Positions 26,305 through 36,289 of a DNA stretch of 64,000 bases are shown here, in pieces. The stretch spans positions 20,322 through 84,321 of the forward strand of contig CAYVAT010000009.1 of assembly GCA_964449165.1 (NCBI GenBank), given 5' to 3'. The position numbers and the translations under genes are program-made. The DNA is from CAYSCW01 sp964449165. Lineage in GTDB: Bacteria > Acidobacteriota > Aminicenantia > Aminicenantales > Aminicenantaceae. The notes beneath the pieces were generated by a model. The model made no database searches, was not told the DNA's origin, and worked only from the letters and a program-made list of their open reading frames with translations. Position 1 is the first letter of the stretch; every line of letters begins with the position of its first letter.

Positions 26305-28503
26305 GTGGTAGTGAGTATTTTCTCAAGCAGAGATAGAGAGAAAACTCAGAATCCTTCTCTCAACCAGAGCAATATTCGGTATATAATCCTGATTTTCTTG
26401 CTAGCGATTGTCATCAGGGGGCTATACCTTATCGACAGCAGCGATAACCCGACTTTTCATGTTCCTGTTGTCGATTCTCGTACCTATGATCAGATTGCAA
26501 GGGAAGTTGCTGACAAAGGCAACCTGACCCGCGATCTGTTCTGGCAACCTCCTTTTTATCCTTTATTCCTGTCATTGATCTACCTGTTCAGTAAGGGCTC
26601 GATTTTATCCGTCAAGGTTTTTCAGATGATCCTGGGAGGATTGACATGTGTTCTGGTGTACTTGCTTGGAAGGAAAATCTTCAATAAGAGGATAGGGTTC
26701 CTGGCAGGAATTATTGCAGCCCTCTATCTCCCGCTCATCTTTTTCGAAGGAGAGCTTCTCGCAACCGGATGGGCAGCCTTCTGGTCTGTTGTCCTGGTGC
26801 TCGTATTTCTCAGCACAGCAGAGAAGCCAGGAGTTGTGAATTGTTTCTTTCTGGGATTTTCAGGTGCTCTGAGCATTATAACACGACCTGTGTTCCTGCC
26901 TTTTTTCATAGCAAGTTGCATATGGTTGATCATGCAGGCTTCCAAGCAGAAGACCTTAAAAAGATTACTCCCCATAGCAATCCTGATCATAGCTGGATTC
27001 TTGACTGTATCACTTCCGGTGGGCTTGTTGGGATATCACACCACAGGCAAAATTCGGATCCTTCCTTTCTCCGGTGGAATCAATTTCTACATCGGGAACA
27101 ACCCCGATTATAAAAAAACGATCACTTTGAGGCCGGGGCTGGGATGGGAAAAGTTCATCGGACTTCCCCAAAAATACGGCATCAACAGCATTTATGAAAA
27201 GGAGAAATTCTACCGAAACGAAGCAATCTCATATGCTGTTAATGAACCCCTAAATTTCAGCAAAGGGTTATTGAGTAAAACAACCCAGTTCTTCACCTCG
27301 CGCGAAATTCCCCGTAACGTTAATTTGTATTCCTTCAGGAAGTGGTCAAAGTTGTTGCGCATCGGAGTCTGGGAAGCAAAAGGATTTGGATTTCCTTTCG
27401 GACTTCTGCTCTCGCTCGCTGTTGTGGGAACAGTGTATTGGTGGCGAAAAATTCCTGGGCCATTATGGTTATTAATGGTTCTCTATCCTGCCTCCGTCAT
27501 ACTTATATTCGTTGCATCGCGATATCGCATGCCTGTAGTGCCATCCATGTGTGTATTGGCCTCTGGAGGTTGTGCAGCCCTCTATCAGGTTGTGAAGAAA
27601 CAGGAAAGGGCTAAAATCGCCACTCTATCTGCAGTCTTTCTTCTCGTGATCGCGGCCAGCAGCGCTTTCGGGCCATTTCATCAGGAAAAGCTTAACTATG
27701 ATGCTGAACTTAATTACTTTCTCGGGATTGCTCTGGATGAGCGTGGTCAAACAGACAGAGCCAAGGAAGCCTACAGAGAAGCAATCAGACTAAAACCTGA
27801 TTATGCTGATGTTTATTATAATCTCGGAGTGGTAATGGCTGAACAAGGAGGCTCTGCAGAAGCGATGAAGGACTATCGCCGAGCCATTGAAATTGACCCT
27901 GACTATTCCGCTGCTTACTACAATCTGGGAGCATTACTCCAGTCTCAGGGCAAGCTTGATGAGGCGATCTGGAATTACTACCAGACCCTTCGTGTCCAAC
28001 CCTATGATGCCTATGCCCATAATAATCTTGGGAATGCTCTTAGAAGAGAGGGAAAACTTGTCGAGGCAATCAGGCATTATCGTCTCGCTCTTCAATTCAA
28101 ACCCGATTACGCCCTCGCACACAACAACTTGGGATATGCGTTGTTCAGACAGGGCGACATGGATGAGGCTTCTCAACATTTCCAAAAAGCATTGGAATTG
28201 AGACCATTCTGGCCGCCGGCCTTAACCGGACTGGCTAGAATTTTGGCCACACATCCTGATCGAGATAAGCGCAACCCTGAAAAAGCAGTTTTTCTGGCTG
28301 CCAAAGCCGCTGAATTGACCAAATATAAGGATGCAAGAGTCTTAAACATCCTGGCCATGGCTTATGCAGCCGCAGGCCAGTTTCACCAGGCGGAAAGCAC
28401 AGCAAAAAAGGCATTAGAGCTTTCTTTAGCTGCTCAAAACTTCGGCTTAGCCTCTGAGATCCGCAAACGAATAGAACTTTACAAAAATGGGAAAACAGAA
28501 TGA
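26305..28503 (+). CDS. Membrane glycosyltransferase (GT39/ArnT-like) fused to TPR repeats
   Basis: The protein is 732 residues. The N-terminal half has 10-12 hydrophobic segments and the first periplasmic loop pattern of GT-C enzymes (DSRTYDQIA, then WQPPFYPLFLSLIY), as in dolichyl-phosphate-mannose-type or ArnT-like transferases. The C-terminal 270 residues hold about five 34-residue TPRs (KEAYREAIRLKPDYADVYYN and similar). Such fusions are frequent in Acidobacteria-like genomes, but their acceptors are unknown. The start is GTG 26305, or another GTG two codons later; no convincing ribosome site is visible. It converges on the zinc-ribbon gene with 15 bp between. Confidence 0.78.
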   Translation: MVVSIFSSRDREKTQNPSLNQSNIRYIILIFLLAIVIRGLYLIDSSDNPTFHVPVVDSRTYDQIAREVADKGNLTRDLFWQPPFYPLFLSLIYLFSKGSILSVKVFQMILGGLTCVLVYLLGRKIFNKRIGFLAGIIAALYLPLIFFEGELLATGWAAFWSVVLVLVFLSTAEKPGVVNCFFLGFSGALSIITRPVFLPFFIASCIWLIMQASKQKTLKRLLPIAILIIAGFLTVSLPVGLLGYHTTGKIRILPFSGGINFYIGNNPDYKKTITLRPGLGWEKFIGLPQKYGINSIYEKEKFYRNEAISYAVNEPLNFSKGLLSKTTQFFTSREIPRNVNLYSFRKWSKLLRIGVWEAKGFGFPFGLLLSLAVVGTVYWWRKIPGPLWLLMVLYPASVILIFVASRYRMPVVPSMCVLASGGCAALYQVVKKQERAKIATLSAVFLLVIAASSAFGPFHQEKLNYDAELNYFLGIALDERGQTDRAKEAYREAIRLKPDYADVYYNLGVVMAEQGGSAEAMKDYRRAIEIDPDYSAAYYNLGALLQSQGKLDEAIWNYYQTLRVQPYDAYAHNNLGNALRREGKLVEAIRHYRLALQFKPDYALAHNNLGYALFRQGDMDEASQHFQKALELRPFWPPALTGLARILATHPDRDKRNPEKAVFLAAKAAELTKYKDARVLNILAMAYAAAGQFHQAESTAKKALELSLAAQNFGLASEIRKRIELYKNGKTE

Positions 28504-28518
28504 AGCCTGCTTTTTTTG

Positions 28519-28821
28519 TTACTTCCCCCCATCTCCGGATGATGATTTCCGCCGTATGAACCGCCGCTCGCAGCTCAGGCAGATGTATTCAACCTTCTGG
28601 GTCTTTCGTCTTGCCCGGCTTCTCGTATCCAACAATTTGCTGAGTGCTGCCACCAGAATGAGTATTAGAATGATGGGATGAAGTTGGAGGAAAAAGAAAA
28701 GCAGGAGCATGATGCCGATCAGGAAGAATACAGCGACCAAAACTATCCAGAAGGGATAATCGGTTGTGTACTCGCGCTCGGCGGGTGATATGTTCTCCGA
28801 ACCACAGTAAGGACACTTCAT
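28519..28821 (-). CDS. Small zinc-ribbon membrane protein
   Basis: About 100 residues. MKCPYCGSENI (Cys3, Cys6) and a C-terminal CxxC (YICLSCERRF) can form one zinc ribbon around two adjacent hydrophobic helices (about 22-62). No known family is recognised. ATG 28821 is chosen because the first CxxC then starts at residue 3; a longer reading to 28884 adds sequence with no similarity. It is immediately downstream of the LVIVD-repeat gene on the same strand, so the two may be one transcript. Confidence 0.6.
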   Translation of the reverse strand: MKCPYCGSENISPAEREYTTDYPFWIVLVAVFFLIGIMLLLFFFLQLHPIILILILVAALSKLLDTRSRARRKTQKVEYICLSCERRFIRRKSSSGDGGK

Positions 28822-28829
28822 TCTTGTAT

Positions 28830-30662
28830 CTATTTTAATATCAAAAGGGAGAAAGTGTCGGGGACAATAATGTACCCACTGCACAGAAAACCGCCAACAG
28901 CCTCGCCAGGGGTGTCAAAGGAAGCAACTACTTTCGGTGCGGCCGGATCGCTGATGTCGATCTTCTTTAAACCTTTCGTCTCTACTGAGACATAGGCATA
29001 TTTTCCAAAGACAGTGACGCCGTTAGCAAAGCCCTCCAGTTCATGTTTCCCGGCAACCGCTGGAGACGACGGATCGCTGATATCAAGGACCTGGAGGCCT
29101 GACGGACCGTCCGCCACATAGGCATAATCTCCACTTACAGCAACGCCGTATGCCATACCAGGCGTTCTGTAAGATCCGACAAGCTGAGGCGATGAGCGGT
29201 CACTGATGTCAATGATATGAAAACCCGTATCGCTGTTGGCAATGTAGGCGTAATCCTTTCTCACAGCCAATCCGTAGGCAAAACCAGGCATTTCATGAGA
29301 ACCCACTATCTTTGGATCAGATGGATCGGAGATATCGACGATATGAAATCCGGAATGATCAGCTGTGAGATAGGCGTAATTCCCGTTGACAACGACTGCC
29401 CGGGCAACACCGGGCATGCGAAAGGATTGTATCAGCTTTATCTGAGAAGGATCAGAGGCATCGAATATCCTCAATGTCCACCTGTCTGTCATATAGGCAT
29501 AATTTCCGCTGGCAGTCATGCCGTGTACTCCGCGGAAGCGTCCCGCTGTAGCGACATATTTGGGAGAGGAAAAATCAGTAATATCAAAAACGTTCATACC
29601 CGAAAGGTCTCCTGCCGCATACAGGTAATTCCCGACAACAGCAGCCCCAAGGATAGATCCGGGAGTATAATAAAGCCCCTCAGCTCTGGGTCGAGAGGGG
29701 TTGCTCACATCCATAATCTGCAGACCTGCGAAATAATCAATGATGTAGGCATAGTCCCCGCTTACAGACACTTCCCAGGCTTCATTATACATGGTGTATT
29801 TGCGCCAGGCTGCCTGAACCGGTTTTTTGGGATCGCTTATGTCTATTATCTGGAAAGCCCCATCATAAAGGTTCCCGACATATGCGTAATCCCCACTCAC
29901 AGCTACGCTATGCGCATAACCAGCAGTAACAAAGGAGGCGATCAGAGAGGGCTCAGAGGGATTGCTGATATCAATGACCTGCATTCCCGGAGAGCCATCC
30001 GCAACATAAGCATATTGGCCGGATAAAGCGACTCTTTCTGCAGTGCCGGAAGTATCGTACGAGCTGACAAGTGAAGGCAGGGAAGGGTTGCTTATGTTTA
30101 TCACCTGCAAGCCTACCTCGCCATCTGCCACATACACATAATCACCGCTCATGGCGAGACCCTCGGCCATTCCCGGAGTATCACAGGCACCTCCAAGTAC
30201 GGGAGAAGAAGGATTGCTGATGTTTATAACCTGCAGTCCTGACTCGCCGTCCACCACAAAGGCAAAATCTCCCCTCACAGCTATACCTCTGGACTCTCCA
30301 GGAGTGTCAAGTGAGCCCTTGAGAACAGGTGCTCCTGGCTCTGAAACTTCCACAACCTGCAGTCCTTCAGCTCCGGCAGCGATGAAAGCGAGGTTATCCT
30401 GCAGAGCAATCCCGAATCCTCCACCGAGAAAGAGCCGGGAAACCAGGGCAGGCTTTTTCTTGTCAGAAATATCCAGAATCTTCAGCCCGTTCAGGAACGA
30501 GCAGAAAGCATAGTCGCCTTTTATTTCGATATCATAGGCTTTTGTCCACAGCACGCTGCTCACATAATCCAGGCCTTCCTTTTCGGAGAGATTGGAGCAG
30601 CCTGAATATCCGAGCACAATGGCCAGAATTATTAAAACCGCTCTTCTTCCTATACCCGCCAT
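28830..30662 (-). CDS. LVIVD-repeat lipoprotein (beta-propeller)
   Basis: About 610 residues. A lipoprotein signal has lipobox Cys at residue 22. About thirteen imperfect repeats of roughly 43 residues follow, each with the pattern GDYAYVADG..GLQVIDISNPSSP, the LVIVD repeat that builds beta-propellers. Function is unknown; extracellular surface binding is the usual guess. ATG 30662 has AAGGGAG 7 bases upstream, so an extended reading to 30713 is rejected. The repetitive DNA makes it prone to copy-number change. It is separated from the isomerase gene upstream by 120 bp. Confidence 0.85.
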   Translation of the reverse strand: MAGIGRRAVLIILAIVLGYSGCSNLSEKEGLDYVSSVLWTKAYDIEIKGDYAFCSFLNGLKILDISDKKKPALVSRLFLGGGFGIALQDNLAFIAAGAEGLQVVEVSEPGAPVLKGSLDTPGESRGIAVRGDFAFVVDGESGLQVINISNPSSPVLGGACDTPGMAEGLAMSGDYVYVADGEVGLQVINISNPSLPSLVSSYDTSGTAERVALSGQYAYVADGSPGMQVIDISNPSEPSLIASFVTAGYAHSVAVSGDYAYVGNLYDGAFQIIDISDPKKPVQAAWRKYTMYNEAWEVSVSGDYAYIIDYFAGLQIMDVSNPSRPRAEGLYYTPGSILGAAVVGNYLYAAGDLSGMNVFDITDFSSPKYVATAGRFRGVHGMTASGNYAYMTDRWTLRIFDASDPSQIKLIQSFRMPGVARAVVVNGNYAYLTADHSGFHIVDISDPSDPKIVGSHEMPGFAYGLAVRKDYAYIANSDTGFHIIDISDRSSPQLVGSYRTPGMAYGVAVSGDYAYVADGPSGLQVLDISDPSSPAVAGKHELEGFANGVTVFGKYAYVSVETKGLKKIDISDPAAPKVVASFDTPGEAVGGFLCSGYIIVPDTFSLLILK

Positions 30663-30782
30663 GTTATTACTCCCTTTATGGTTGAGGCTAATGCGGTGTA
30701 CCGCGTCTTGCAAGAATTGACTTTAATCAGAACCATTTCTTTATCTTGAAAAGCCGAAAGAGACCTTTTATTCTTCTGATTA

Positions 30783-32309
30783 TTAGGGTAAAACTCCTTC
30801 CTCAATTTCTTCAGGAGTTATGGAGTCATAGCATTCAAAAGCAATCTTTAGCTCTTCAGCTAAAGCCTTCAAATCTGCCAGATAATCGCCTGCCACTGCC
30901 ATGGGATGATTGGAGTTGAGCTTCCATTCGATTCGGCCGCAAAGCTTTAGATACCAGTGAGGCCACTCAGGGTTGCAGTGTGCAGAACGCTCCTGCCATT
31001 GCTTTTCTGAAGGGATGTCCGTCACTCCACGCCCGGCACAGAGATATAATTGATGATTGCGATAAGAAAACCGGGCCCAGGTAGCCACTCCCGGGATACG
31101 AGCCACAACCGAACAGGTACCTCCCCCTTGTTTGAAATACATGTGAGTTTGACGCTCTGACCAGGCACCTCTCAAGGAATCATGACTGCCGTAAGCAAAA
31201 TAGGGGGCCAGCGCCCCTGAGTTGACAAACCAATAGAGGCCTTTTCTTGGATCCCAATAGCGGAAGTCATTAAAGCCCACAGGCTCGCCTCCGCTTAAAA
31301 GCTTCAGCACCTGCATGGTCATGGCTGCCCCGTCATCCGCCTCAGTGGCGGCCACTACGGTTTCTCCGTCTGATTCTGGCCTGAGTTTATTGTTCAGAAT
31401 TCCTAGAGTAAGGTCTGTCGTCGGATAATGCTCTATCCAGTCCAGTTGATCTTGAACTCCTAAGAAGTCGAGGCCGAACTCTTTTTTAAGCTCAAGAAAA
31501 GCAAAATAGACCTTCATCTGGAAGATAATCATCTCCCTGGTTAAATTTTTGACCGGATCAGTGCCCAGACGAATATCCATTCCCTTTTCCACCAGAAAAT
31601 TCAGGGCTTCTGCTGCTTTATTATCCGGCACCTTCTCTGCCATCTTCGACAAGCGCAGTCCATCAAATCCTTCCCGAGAGATACCGAAATATTTAAGGAA
31701 GTCAGCTTCTGAAATTTTATTCCACATCTGCATCGAACGCGGCCCGATAGCTCCATACACAGACCCCTTGAGTTTTCTGACCGCTTGCTTTGCTCTTTCT
31801 CTATTCTCTTGGCTGACAGAGAACTCAATGGAAGACGGATGCTGCTCTTCATAATGCCCTTTGTCCAGAAAGGTCTCGATAGCATCGACATAATCCCCAT
31901 GGCTTTCAAAATTTTCAATAAATAATCTGGAGGTGTCGATCCCGACATGAGCAGTGCCGGAGGAGGCAGCTAAAAGTCCCACGGCTCCAGGAAAATCTGG
32001 AATAGAGCTGGCAAGCATCAGCTTGGGAACTTCTTCTGAGAGCTGCCACATGGGACTTACCGAAAAATCAGGAAAAGCCCATCCCGCCATGAAATTGATA
32101 AACCGTTCAGCCTTTGCTCCCTTGATGACCTTCATTCCCTCAGCAACACTCGTCACAGGCTTATCCGGGTTAAGGATGTTGGCCCGCCAGCCGCATTTTT
32201 CTATCACTCTGGTTAATTCTTTCAGCTGCGTTGTGGCAATTGGCCAGACTTCTCTGATGGCTTCTTTGCGGCTGTCCAAAGGCAAGTATATATCGACAAT
32301 TTTGTTCAA
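30783..32309 (-). CDS. L-fucose/L-arabinose isomerase family protein
   Basis: A 508-residue cytoplasmic sugar isomerase-like protein (COG2407 type). It shows the nucleoside-like N-domain, then EATEADDGAAMTMQVLKLL-type metal-site sequence (Glu and Asp near 325-335), FNDFRYWD and the C-terminal HPMAVAGDY segment. L-fucose isomerases also act on D-arabinose, which is relevant because GH127 and GH172 arabinofuranosidase-type genes are in the same island. The start is TTG 32309 with GGGAGG 6-7 bases upstream. It closes an operon read lacI, ABC ATPase, permease, binding protein, isomerase. A shortened, near-identical 3' end of this gene recurs at 63379-63599. Confidence 0.85.
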   Translation of the reverse strand: MNKIVDIYLPLDSRKEAIREVWPIATTQLKELTRVIEKCGWRANILNPDKPVTSVAEGMKVIKGAKAERFINFMAGWAFPDFSVSPMWQLSEEVPKLMLASSIPDFPGAVGLLAASSGTAHVGIDTSRLFIENFESHGDYVDAIETFLDKGHYEEQHPSSIEFSVSQENRERAKQAVRKLKGSVYGAIGPRSMQMWNKISEADFLKYFGISREGFDGLRLSKMAEKVPDNKAAEALNFLVEKGMDIRLGTDPVKNLTREMIIFQMKVYFAFLELKKEFGLDFLGVQDQLDWIEHYPTTDLTLGILNNKLRPESDGETVVAATEADDGAAMTMQVLKLLSGGEPVGFNDFRYWDPRKGLYWFVNSGALAPYFAYGSHDSLRGAWSERQTHMYFKQGGGTCSVVARIPGVATWARFSYRNHQLYLCAGRGVTDIPSEKQWQERSAHCNPEWPHWYLKLCGRIEWKLNSNHPMAVAGDYLADLKALAEELKIAFECYDSITPEEIEEGVLP

Positions 32310-32436
32310 ACAGAGCCTCCCTTCACTCGATTTCTTTATTTTTTTAAACTTTTCATGACCTCCGGTACTCCATTCCCGAAGTAATCATGATAGTGTTTAT
32401 GCATCCCAAAAAGCTGACAAAACAAATGATACGGAT

Positions 32437-33417
32437 TCAATCGGACTCTTCCTCCAGCCATTCTCCTCCCTCATCAATGTTTTTTGCGGTAAATACTCTC
32501 GAGGGAAGCGTTATTTCTTTAGGCACTGATTTACCGTTCAAAATATCAAGGGCTGTCCTGACGGCTTCTTTTCCTCCTGTAGGGTATTCGAAACTTGCCT
32601 CCAGAATTCCCTGCTTGACATAAATCTGGCCTTCTTGAGGAAGTCCGTCTATGCCGACAAAGATGATCTCTTTCTCTCTGCCTGCTGCCTTTGCCGCCAG
32701 ATAGGCTCCATGAGCCCCGGGGTCGTTGTGAGCGTAGACCAGATCTATCTTCCTAAAGCGAGCCAGGGCAGATTCCATCTCATCACGAGCTTCTGGCTCA
32801 AGCCATTTCATATCAGCTTCAAAGATGATATCGATACCACTGCCTTTGATTCCTTCACGGAAGCCTGTATGGCGATCCTGCCCGGGGGTAGAGGTCATCA
32901 GTCCTTTCAGTTCCACCACATTTCCTTTACCGCCTAGGCGTCTGACTATCCAATTCCCCGCAGCTTTCCCGATTCTTTTGTTGTCTGCTCCTATAAAACA
33001 AGTGTATTCCTCTCCTAAGACTCTTCGGTCAAGAACAATAACAGGAATTCCCTTGCCAAAGGCAGCAGCCACAGGAGGCGTTAAAGGGGCTGCTTCCTTA
33101 GGGGAGACAATGATAAGGTCGACGCCTGCATTGATGAATTCTTCTATCTGAGCTCTTTGTCGAAGAGAATCGTTTTGTGCGTCCTTAAAAATCACCTTGA
33201 TTTCTGGATGTTTTTCTGCTTCTTGCCGGATGTCATGGTTCATCTGCACTCGCCATGGCTCGCCCAGATTGCATTGGCTCATGCCGATACTCCACCGAAG
33301 CTCTTTCTTGTCAGACGTTTCTTCGCTGGGCGAGGGGATTTCTTCTTTTTTTGAGCATCCCGTATACATCAGGTAAAAAGACAATAAAACAATCAGCCAA
33401 TAATTCCACTTGCGCAT
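32437..33417 (-). CDS. Sugar ABC transporter substrate-binding lipoprotein (RbsB-like)
   Basis: The protein is 326 residues with a lipoprotein signal (lipobox Cys at residue 21) and two Rossmann-like lobes of the periplasmic-binding-protein type 1 family (WSIGMSQCNLGEPWR, LIIVSPKEAAPLTPP, VIVLDRRVLG, VYAHNDPGAHGAYLAA, FVGIDGLPQEG). Closest in feel to RbsB/YtfQ, which bind pentoses or galactofuranose. AGGAG is 8 bases before ATG 33417. The permease and ATPase genes lie just upstream, so uptake of a monosaccharide is clear while its identity is not. An in-frame stop is followed by 127 bp that contain only a possible 22-codon reading frame before the isomerase. Confidence 0.92.
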   Translation of the reverse strand: MRKWNYWLIVLLSFYLMYTGCSKKEEIPSPSEETSDKKELRWSIGMSQCNLGEPWRVQMNHDIRQEAEKHPEIKVIFKDAQNDSLRQRAQIEEFINAGVDLIIVSPKEAAPLTPPVAAAFGKGIPVIVLDRRVLGEEYTCFIGADNKRIGKAAGNWIVRRLGGKGNVVELKGLMTSTPGQDRHTGFREGIKGSGIDIIFEADMKWLEPEARDEMESALARFRKIDLVYAHNDPGAHGAYLAAKAAGREKEIIFVGIDGLPQEGQIYVKQGILEASFEYPTGGKEAVRTALDILNGKSVPKEITLPSRVFTAKNIDEGGEWLEEESD

Positions 33418-33431
33418 AGTATTTCTCCTTT

Positions 33432-34445
33432 TTATCTTCGGCTTCTCTGGAATAGGACTGCCCCGATAATGATAGCTCCTGTGAGCATAAGCCTGCTTGC
33501 TTCTCCCACAGCGTTGATGCTCAGAATTTTTTCAAGATAGCCGATAGTCAAAGCTCCTATGAACGTAAGACCAATACTTCCTCTTCCTCCCATTAAGTTT
33601 GTGCCTCCGATGACCACGATAGCAATAGCTGTCAGCTCATAAGTCATACCTGCTTCCGGATCGCCTTGGAGTTCCTGGGCTGCCTGACAGATGCCTGCCG
33701 TGGCGCTGAAGAACCCGCTGAGTCCGTAGGCAAGGAGCTTGGTGGCGATAACAGGTATTCCGGATAATCCTGCCGCCTCCTCGTTGCCGCCGATGGCGTA
33801 GATATAACGGCCCAAACGGAGCTTGGCCAAGATTATCCAGCAGATGAATACACTGCCAAAAAAAATGAGTGTGACTACTGCAATATTTTCATTGAGTATC
33901 TTTGAGTTGAGAACATTAAAAATTGAAGGAACTTCAACATAATGGTAGTTACCATCCGGCTGCAAGACGGCGGTCGAAATTTTTTGTCCTCCTGAGATCC
34001 ACTTGGCCATTCCCCTGGCAAAGACCATCATAGCCAGAGTGGCAATGAAGGGCTGTATTCTGAATTTGCCTATTAGTCCTCCAGACATCATTCCGAAAAC
34101 TGCGCCTACTAACAGACAGGCAGGAATTGCAAGCCATGGAGACCATGCTTTGTGAATGGTGAGAATTGAAAATAAAACAGCTGTCATCCCGAGCAAGCTT
34201 CCCACAGAGAGGTCAATTCCAGCAGTGATAATGACCAGAGTCATTCCACAGGCAAGGATGGCGAATACAGATATCTGCCTGAACATGTCACGATGGGTGT
34301 CCCATTTAAAAAAAGTCCCCTCTGCATTAAAGAGCATTCCGAGAATCAAAACAAACATCAGAGCAGCGAAAGCACGAACAAAAGGAGAGCTGAGCCAAGA
34401 ATTTCTCTGGACAGATTTGGCCTTTCTTCTGAAAGGAGATTTCAT
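33432..34445 (-). CDS. Sugar ABC transporter permease (RbsC/YtfT-like)
   Basis: A 337-residue inner-membrane protein with 8-10 hydrophobic helices and the BPD_transp_2 motif (ITAGIDLSVGSLLGMTAV near residues 75-92; AIAIVVIGGTNLMGGRGSI near 280-298). It would pair as a homodimer with the double-domain ATPase encoded just upstream; the start codon overlaps that gene's stop by 4 bp (ATGA). The family moves ribose, xylose, galactose or furanose sugars. Confidence 0.93.
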   Translation of the reverse strand: MKSPFRRKAKSVQRNSWLSSPFVRAFAALMFVLILGMLFNAEGTFFKWDTHRDMFRQISVFAILACGMTLVIITAGIDLSVGSLLGMTAVLFSILTIHKAWSPWLAIPACLLVGAVFGMMSGGLIGKFRIQPFIATLAMMVFARGMAKWISGGQKISTAVLQPDGNYHYVEVPSIFNVLNSKILNENIAVVTLIFFGSVFICWIILAKLRLGRYIYAIGGNEEAAGLSGIPVIATKLLAYGLSGFFSATAGICQAAQELQGDPEAGMTYELTAIAIVVIGGTNLMGGRGSIGLTFIGALTIGYLEKILSINAVGEASRLMLTGAIIIGAVLFQRSRR

Positions 34446-35953
34446 ATTGTCACTCTCTTTCCCATCGCTGCCTTGATAATTTTTTCTTGATTGGCCTGTT
34501 TCCGGGAAAATTCAGCCGTTATTTTTCCCCTGTGCATGACAATGATGCGGTCCGACATAGCCAGCAACTCCGGAAGTTCTGAAGTGATAAGAATGACAGC
34601 TATACCTTGGGCTGTCCATTTATTCATCAGATTATAAATATCATATTTAGCTCCTACATCAACGCCCAAAGTCGGCTCATCAAGGAGAAGCACCCTTGGT
34701 TGAGTTCCGATCCACTTGGCCAGGACAACTTTCTGCTGGTTCCCTCCGGAAAGCGTATTGACTTCTTGATGGAGAGAACGGCTCTTGATGTCAAAGGATT
34801 TGACCTGTTCTGCCGCTGCTTCCTCTTCTTTATGAGCTAACATCCAACCACCCTGGGAAAAATCTTTTAATGAGGCTAAAGAGATATTTCTGGTGATACC
34901 CATGGCCGGAATAAGGCCAGAGCCTTTCCTGTCATTGGTCAGTAACGCCAGCCCTCGTTCAATAGAGTGTATCGGAGAACGAATAGTGTAGGGCTGACCG
35001 TCAAGGAATACTTTTCCTTTAGTTATTTTCCCGTAAGAGCCAAAAAGACCATGAAGAAGTTCGCTTTTCCCTGATCCCTGAAGGCCTGCTATCCCAAGGA
35101 TCTCTCCTCTGCTTAAAGTCAATGAGACATCTTCTACTGCCCAACGTTTGCTGCCTGTGGGGTCGGGAAGATAAAAATCCCTCACACCCAAGAGTTCTTT
35201 ACCAGGATGAGAAATCCTTTCCGGAAACTGTTGGCTGATTTCCCTGCCAACCATCCATCGGATCAATTTTCCAGGAGGAAGGTCCTCAGGTGTGGAGGTG
35301 CCTATGTGTTTCCCGTCTCTAAGAACACTTATTCTCTCAGCAATCTGGTAGATTTCATCAAGACGGTGCGAGATATAGATGATACCGCATCTTTTACTTT
35401 TTAAATCCATGATTATTTCAAAAAGACGCTGGACTTCGATATCGGTGAGAGAGCTTGTGGGCTCGTCCATGATGATGATTCGAGCCTCATAGACAAGAGC
35501 TTTGGCAATTTCAATCATTTGGCGCACAGAGAGAGGATAGTCTTCAACAGGTTTCGAGAGGTTGACATCGATGTTGAATTGTTCAAGCAGAGCTCCTGCT
35601 TTCTCGTGTTGGGAGTGATAATCCATCCAGATTCCTGCCCAAGCTTTTTCCCTTCCAAGGAAAATGTTGTCAGCAACTGTCATGGAATTGATCAGTGACA
35701 TTTCCTGGTGAATAAATGAAACGCCGTAAGAGGCAGCCTCAAGAGGAGATTTAAACCTGACATTTTTTCCGTTGATCCAGATTTTCCCTTCATAATCAGA
35801 GTAGACACCTGCCAGAATCTTCATGAGCGTCGTTTTCCCCGCGCCATTTTCTCCGGCCAGAACGTGGACTTCCCCCGGTTTTAGATCGAAAGGGACATTA
35901 TCCAGAACGCATACTCCAGAAAAGGATTTCCCAATTTTTTCCATACTTAGCAT
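34442..35953 (-). CDS. Sugar ABC transporter ATP-binding protein, two ATPase domains (RbsA/XylG-like)
   Basis: The protein has 503 residues with two ABC domains in tandem. The first has Walker A GENGAGKTTLMK and Walker B IIIMDEPTSSL, with a degenerate signature (LSVRQMIEIAKAL). The second has an altered P-loop GLQGSGKSELL, signature LSGGNQQKVVLAKW and Walker B VLLLDEPTLGVD. This layout is that of monosaccharide importers. Either ATG 35953 or ATG 35944 could start it. A 336-bp gap separates it from lacI; co-transcription from the lacI promoter is possible but not shown. Confidence 0.94.
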   Translation of the reverse strand: MLSMEKIGKSFSGVCVLDNVPFDLKPGEVHVLAGENGAGKTTLMKILAGVYSDYEGKIWINGKNVRFKSPLEAASYGVSFIHQEMSLINSMTVADNIFLGREKAWAGIWMDYHSQHEKAGALLEQFNIDVNLSKPVEDYPLSVRQMIEIAKALVYEARIIIMDEPTSSLTDIEVQRLFEIIMDLKSKRCGIIYISHRLDEIYQIAERISVLRDGKHIGTSTPEDLPPGKLIRWMVGREISQQFPERISHPGKELLGVRDFYLPDPTGSKRWAVEDVSLTLSRGEILGIAGLQGSGKSELLHGLFGSYGKITKGKVFLDGQPYTIRSPIHSIERGLALLTNDRKGSGLIPAMGITRNISLASLKDFSQGGWMLAHKEEEAAAEQVKSFDIKSRSLHQEVNTLSGGNQQKVVLAKWIGTQPRVLLLDEPTLGVDVGAKYDIYNLMNKWTAQGIAVILITSELPELLAMSDRIIVMHRGKITAEFSRKQANQEKIIKAAMGKRVTI

Positions 35954-36289
35954 CGAAGATCTTCTTTATTTAAGTATGGTCTTGCTTCATTACATCATTA
36001 GTTCACATGCAGCTTCAAGGCCTGCCTCAAGGATCCTGAAGAAATATTTGAGAAAAATACAAAAAAAGTGCCAGCTTCTGTATCGAGAACTTTTCGATGA
36101 ACGCGTCTTTTGTTCTCGAGTTTTGTTTTGAAGGGGAAAGCTAGATTCTGATGCCGACGAGTGCAGTAGAGAGTGCTTTCAGCCGGATCTTTGACAGGCT
36201 TGATTGTCGGTGTATTAAGAATGAGGCTTTTCCTTTCCAGATTGTATAGATGAAACTTAAATTATTCTCTATTCCATCAACTACTTTTT
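35954..36289. other. Intergenic, no gene recognised
   Basis: The 336 bases between lacI and the ABC ATPase have no reading frame with coding character and no CAATCGTTTG-type site. I see no clear promoter. It could be an mRNA spacer, or decayed sequence like other parts of this island. Confidence 0.5.

Noticed and set aside
29217..30026. Open frame of 269 codons on the plus strand
   Set aside because: Antisense to the LVIVD-repeat gene; its internal repetition only mirrors the real repeats.
32335..32427. Short minus-strand frame between binding protein and isomerase ending in VPEVMKSLKK
   Set aside because: It looks faintly protein-like, but the part after its ATG is only 22 codons, with no ribosome site and no family I know; possibly a remnant, not supported as a gene.
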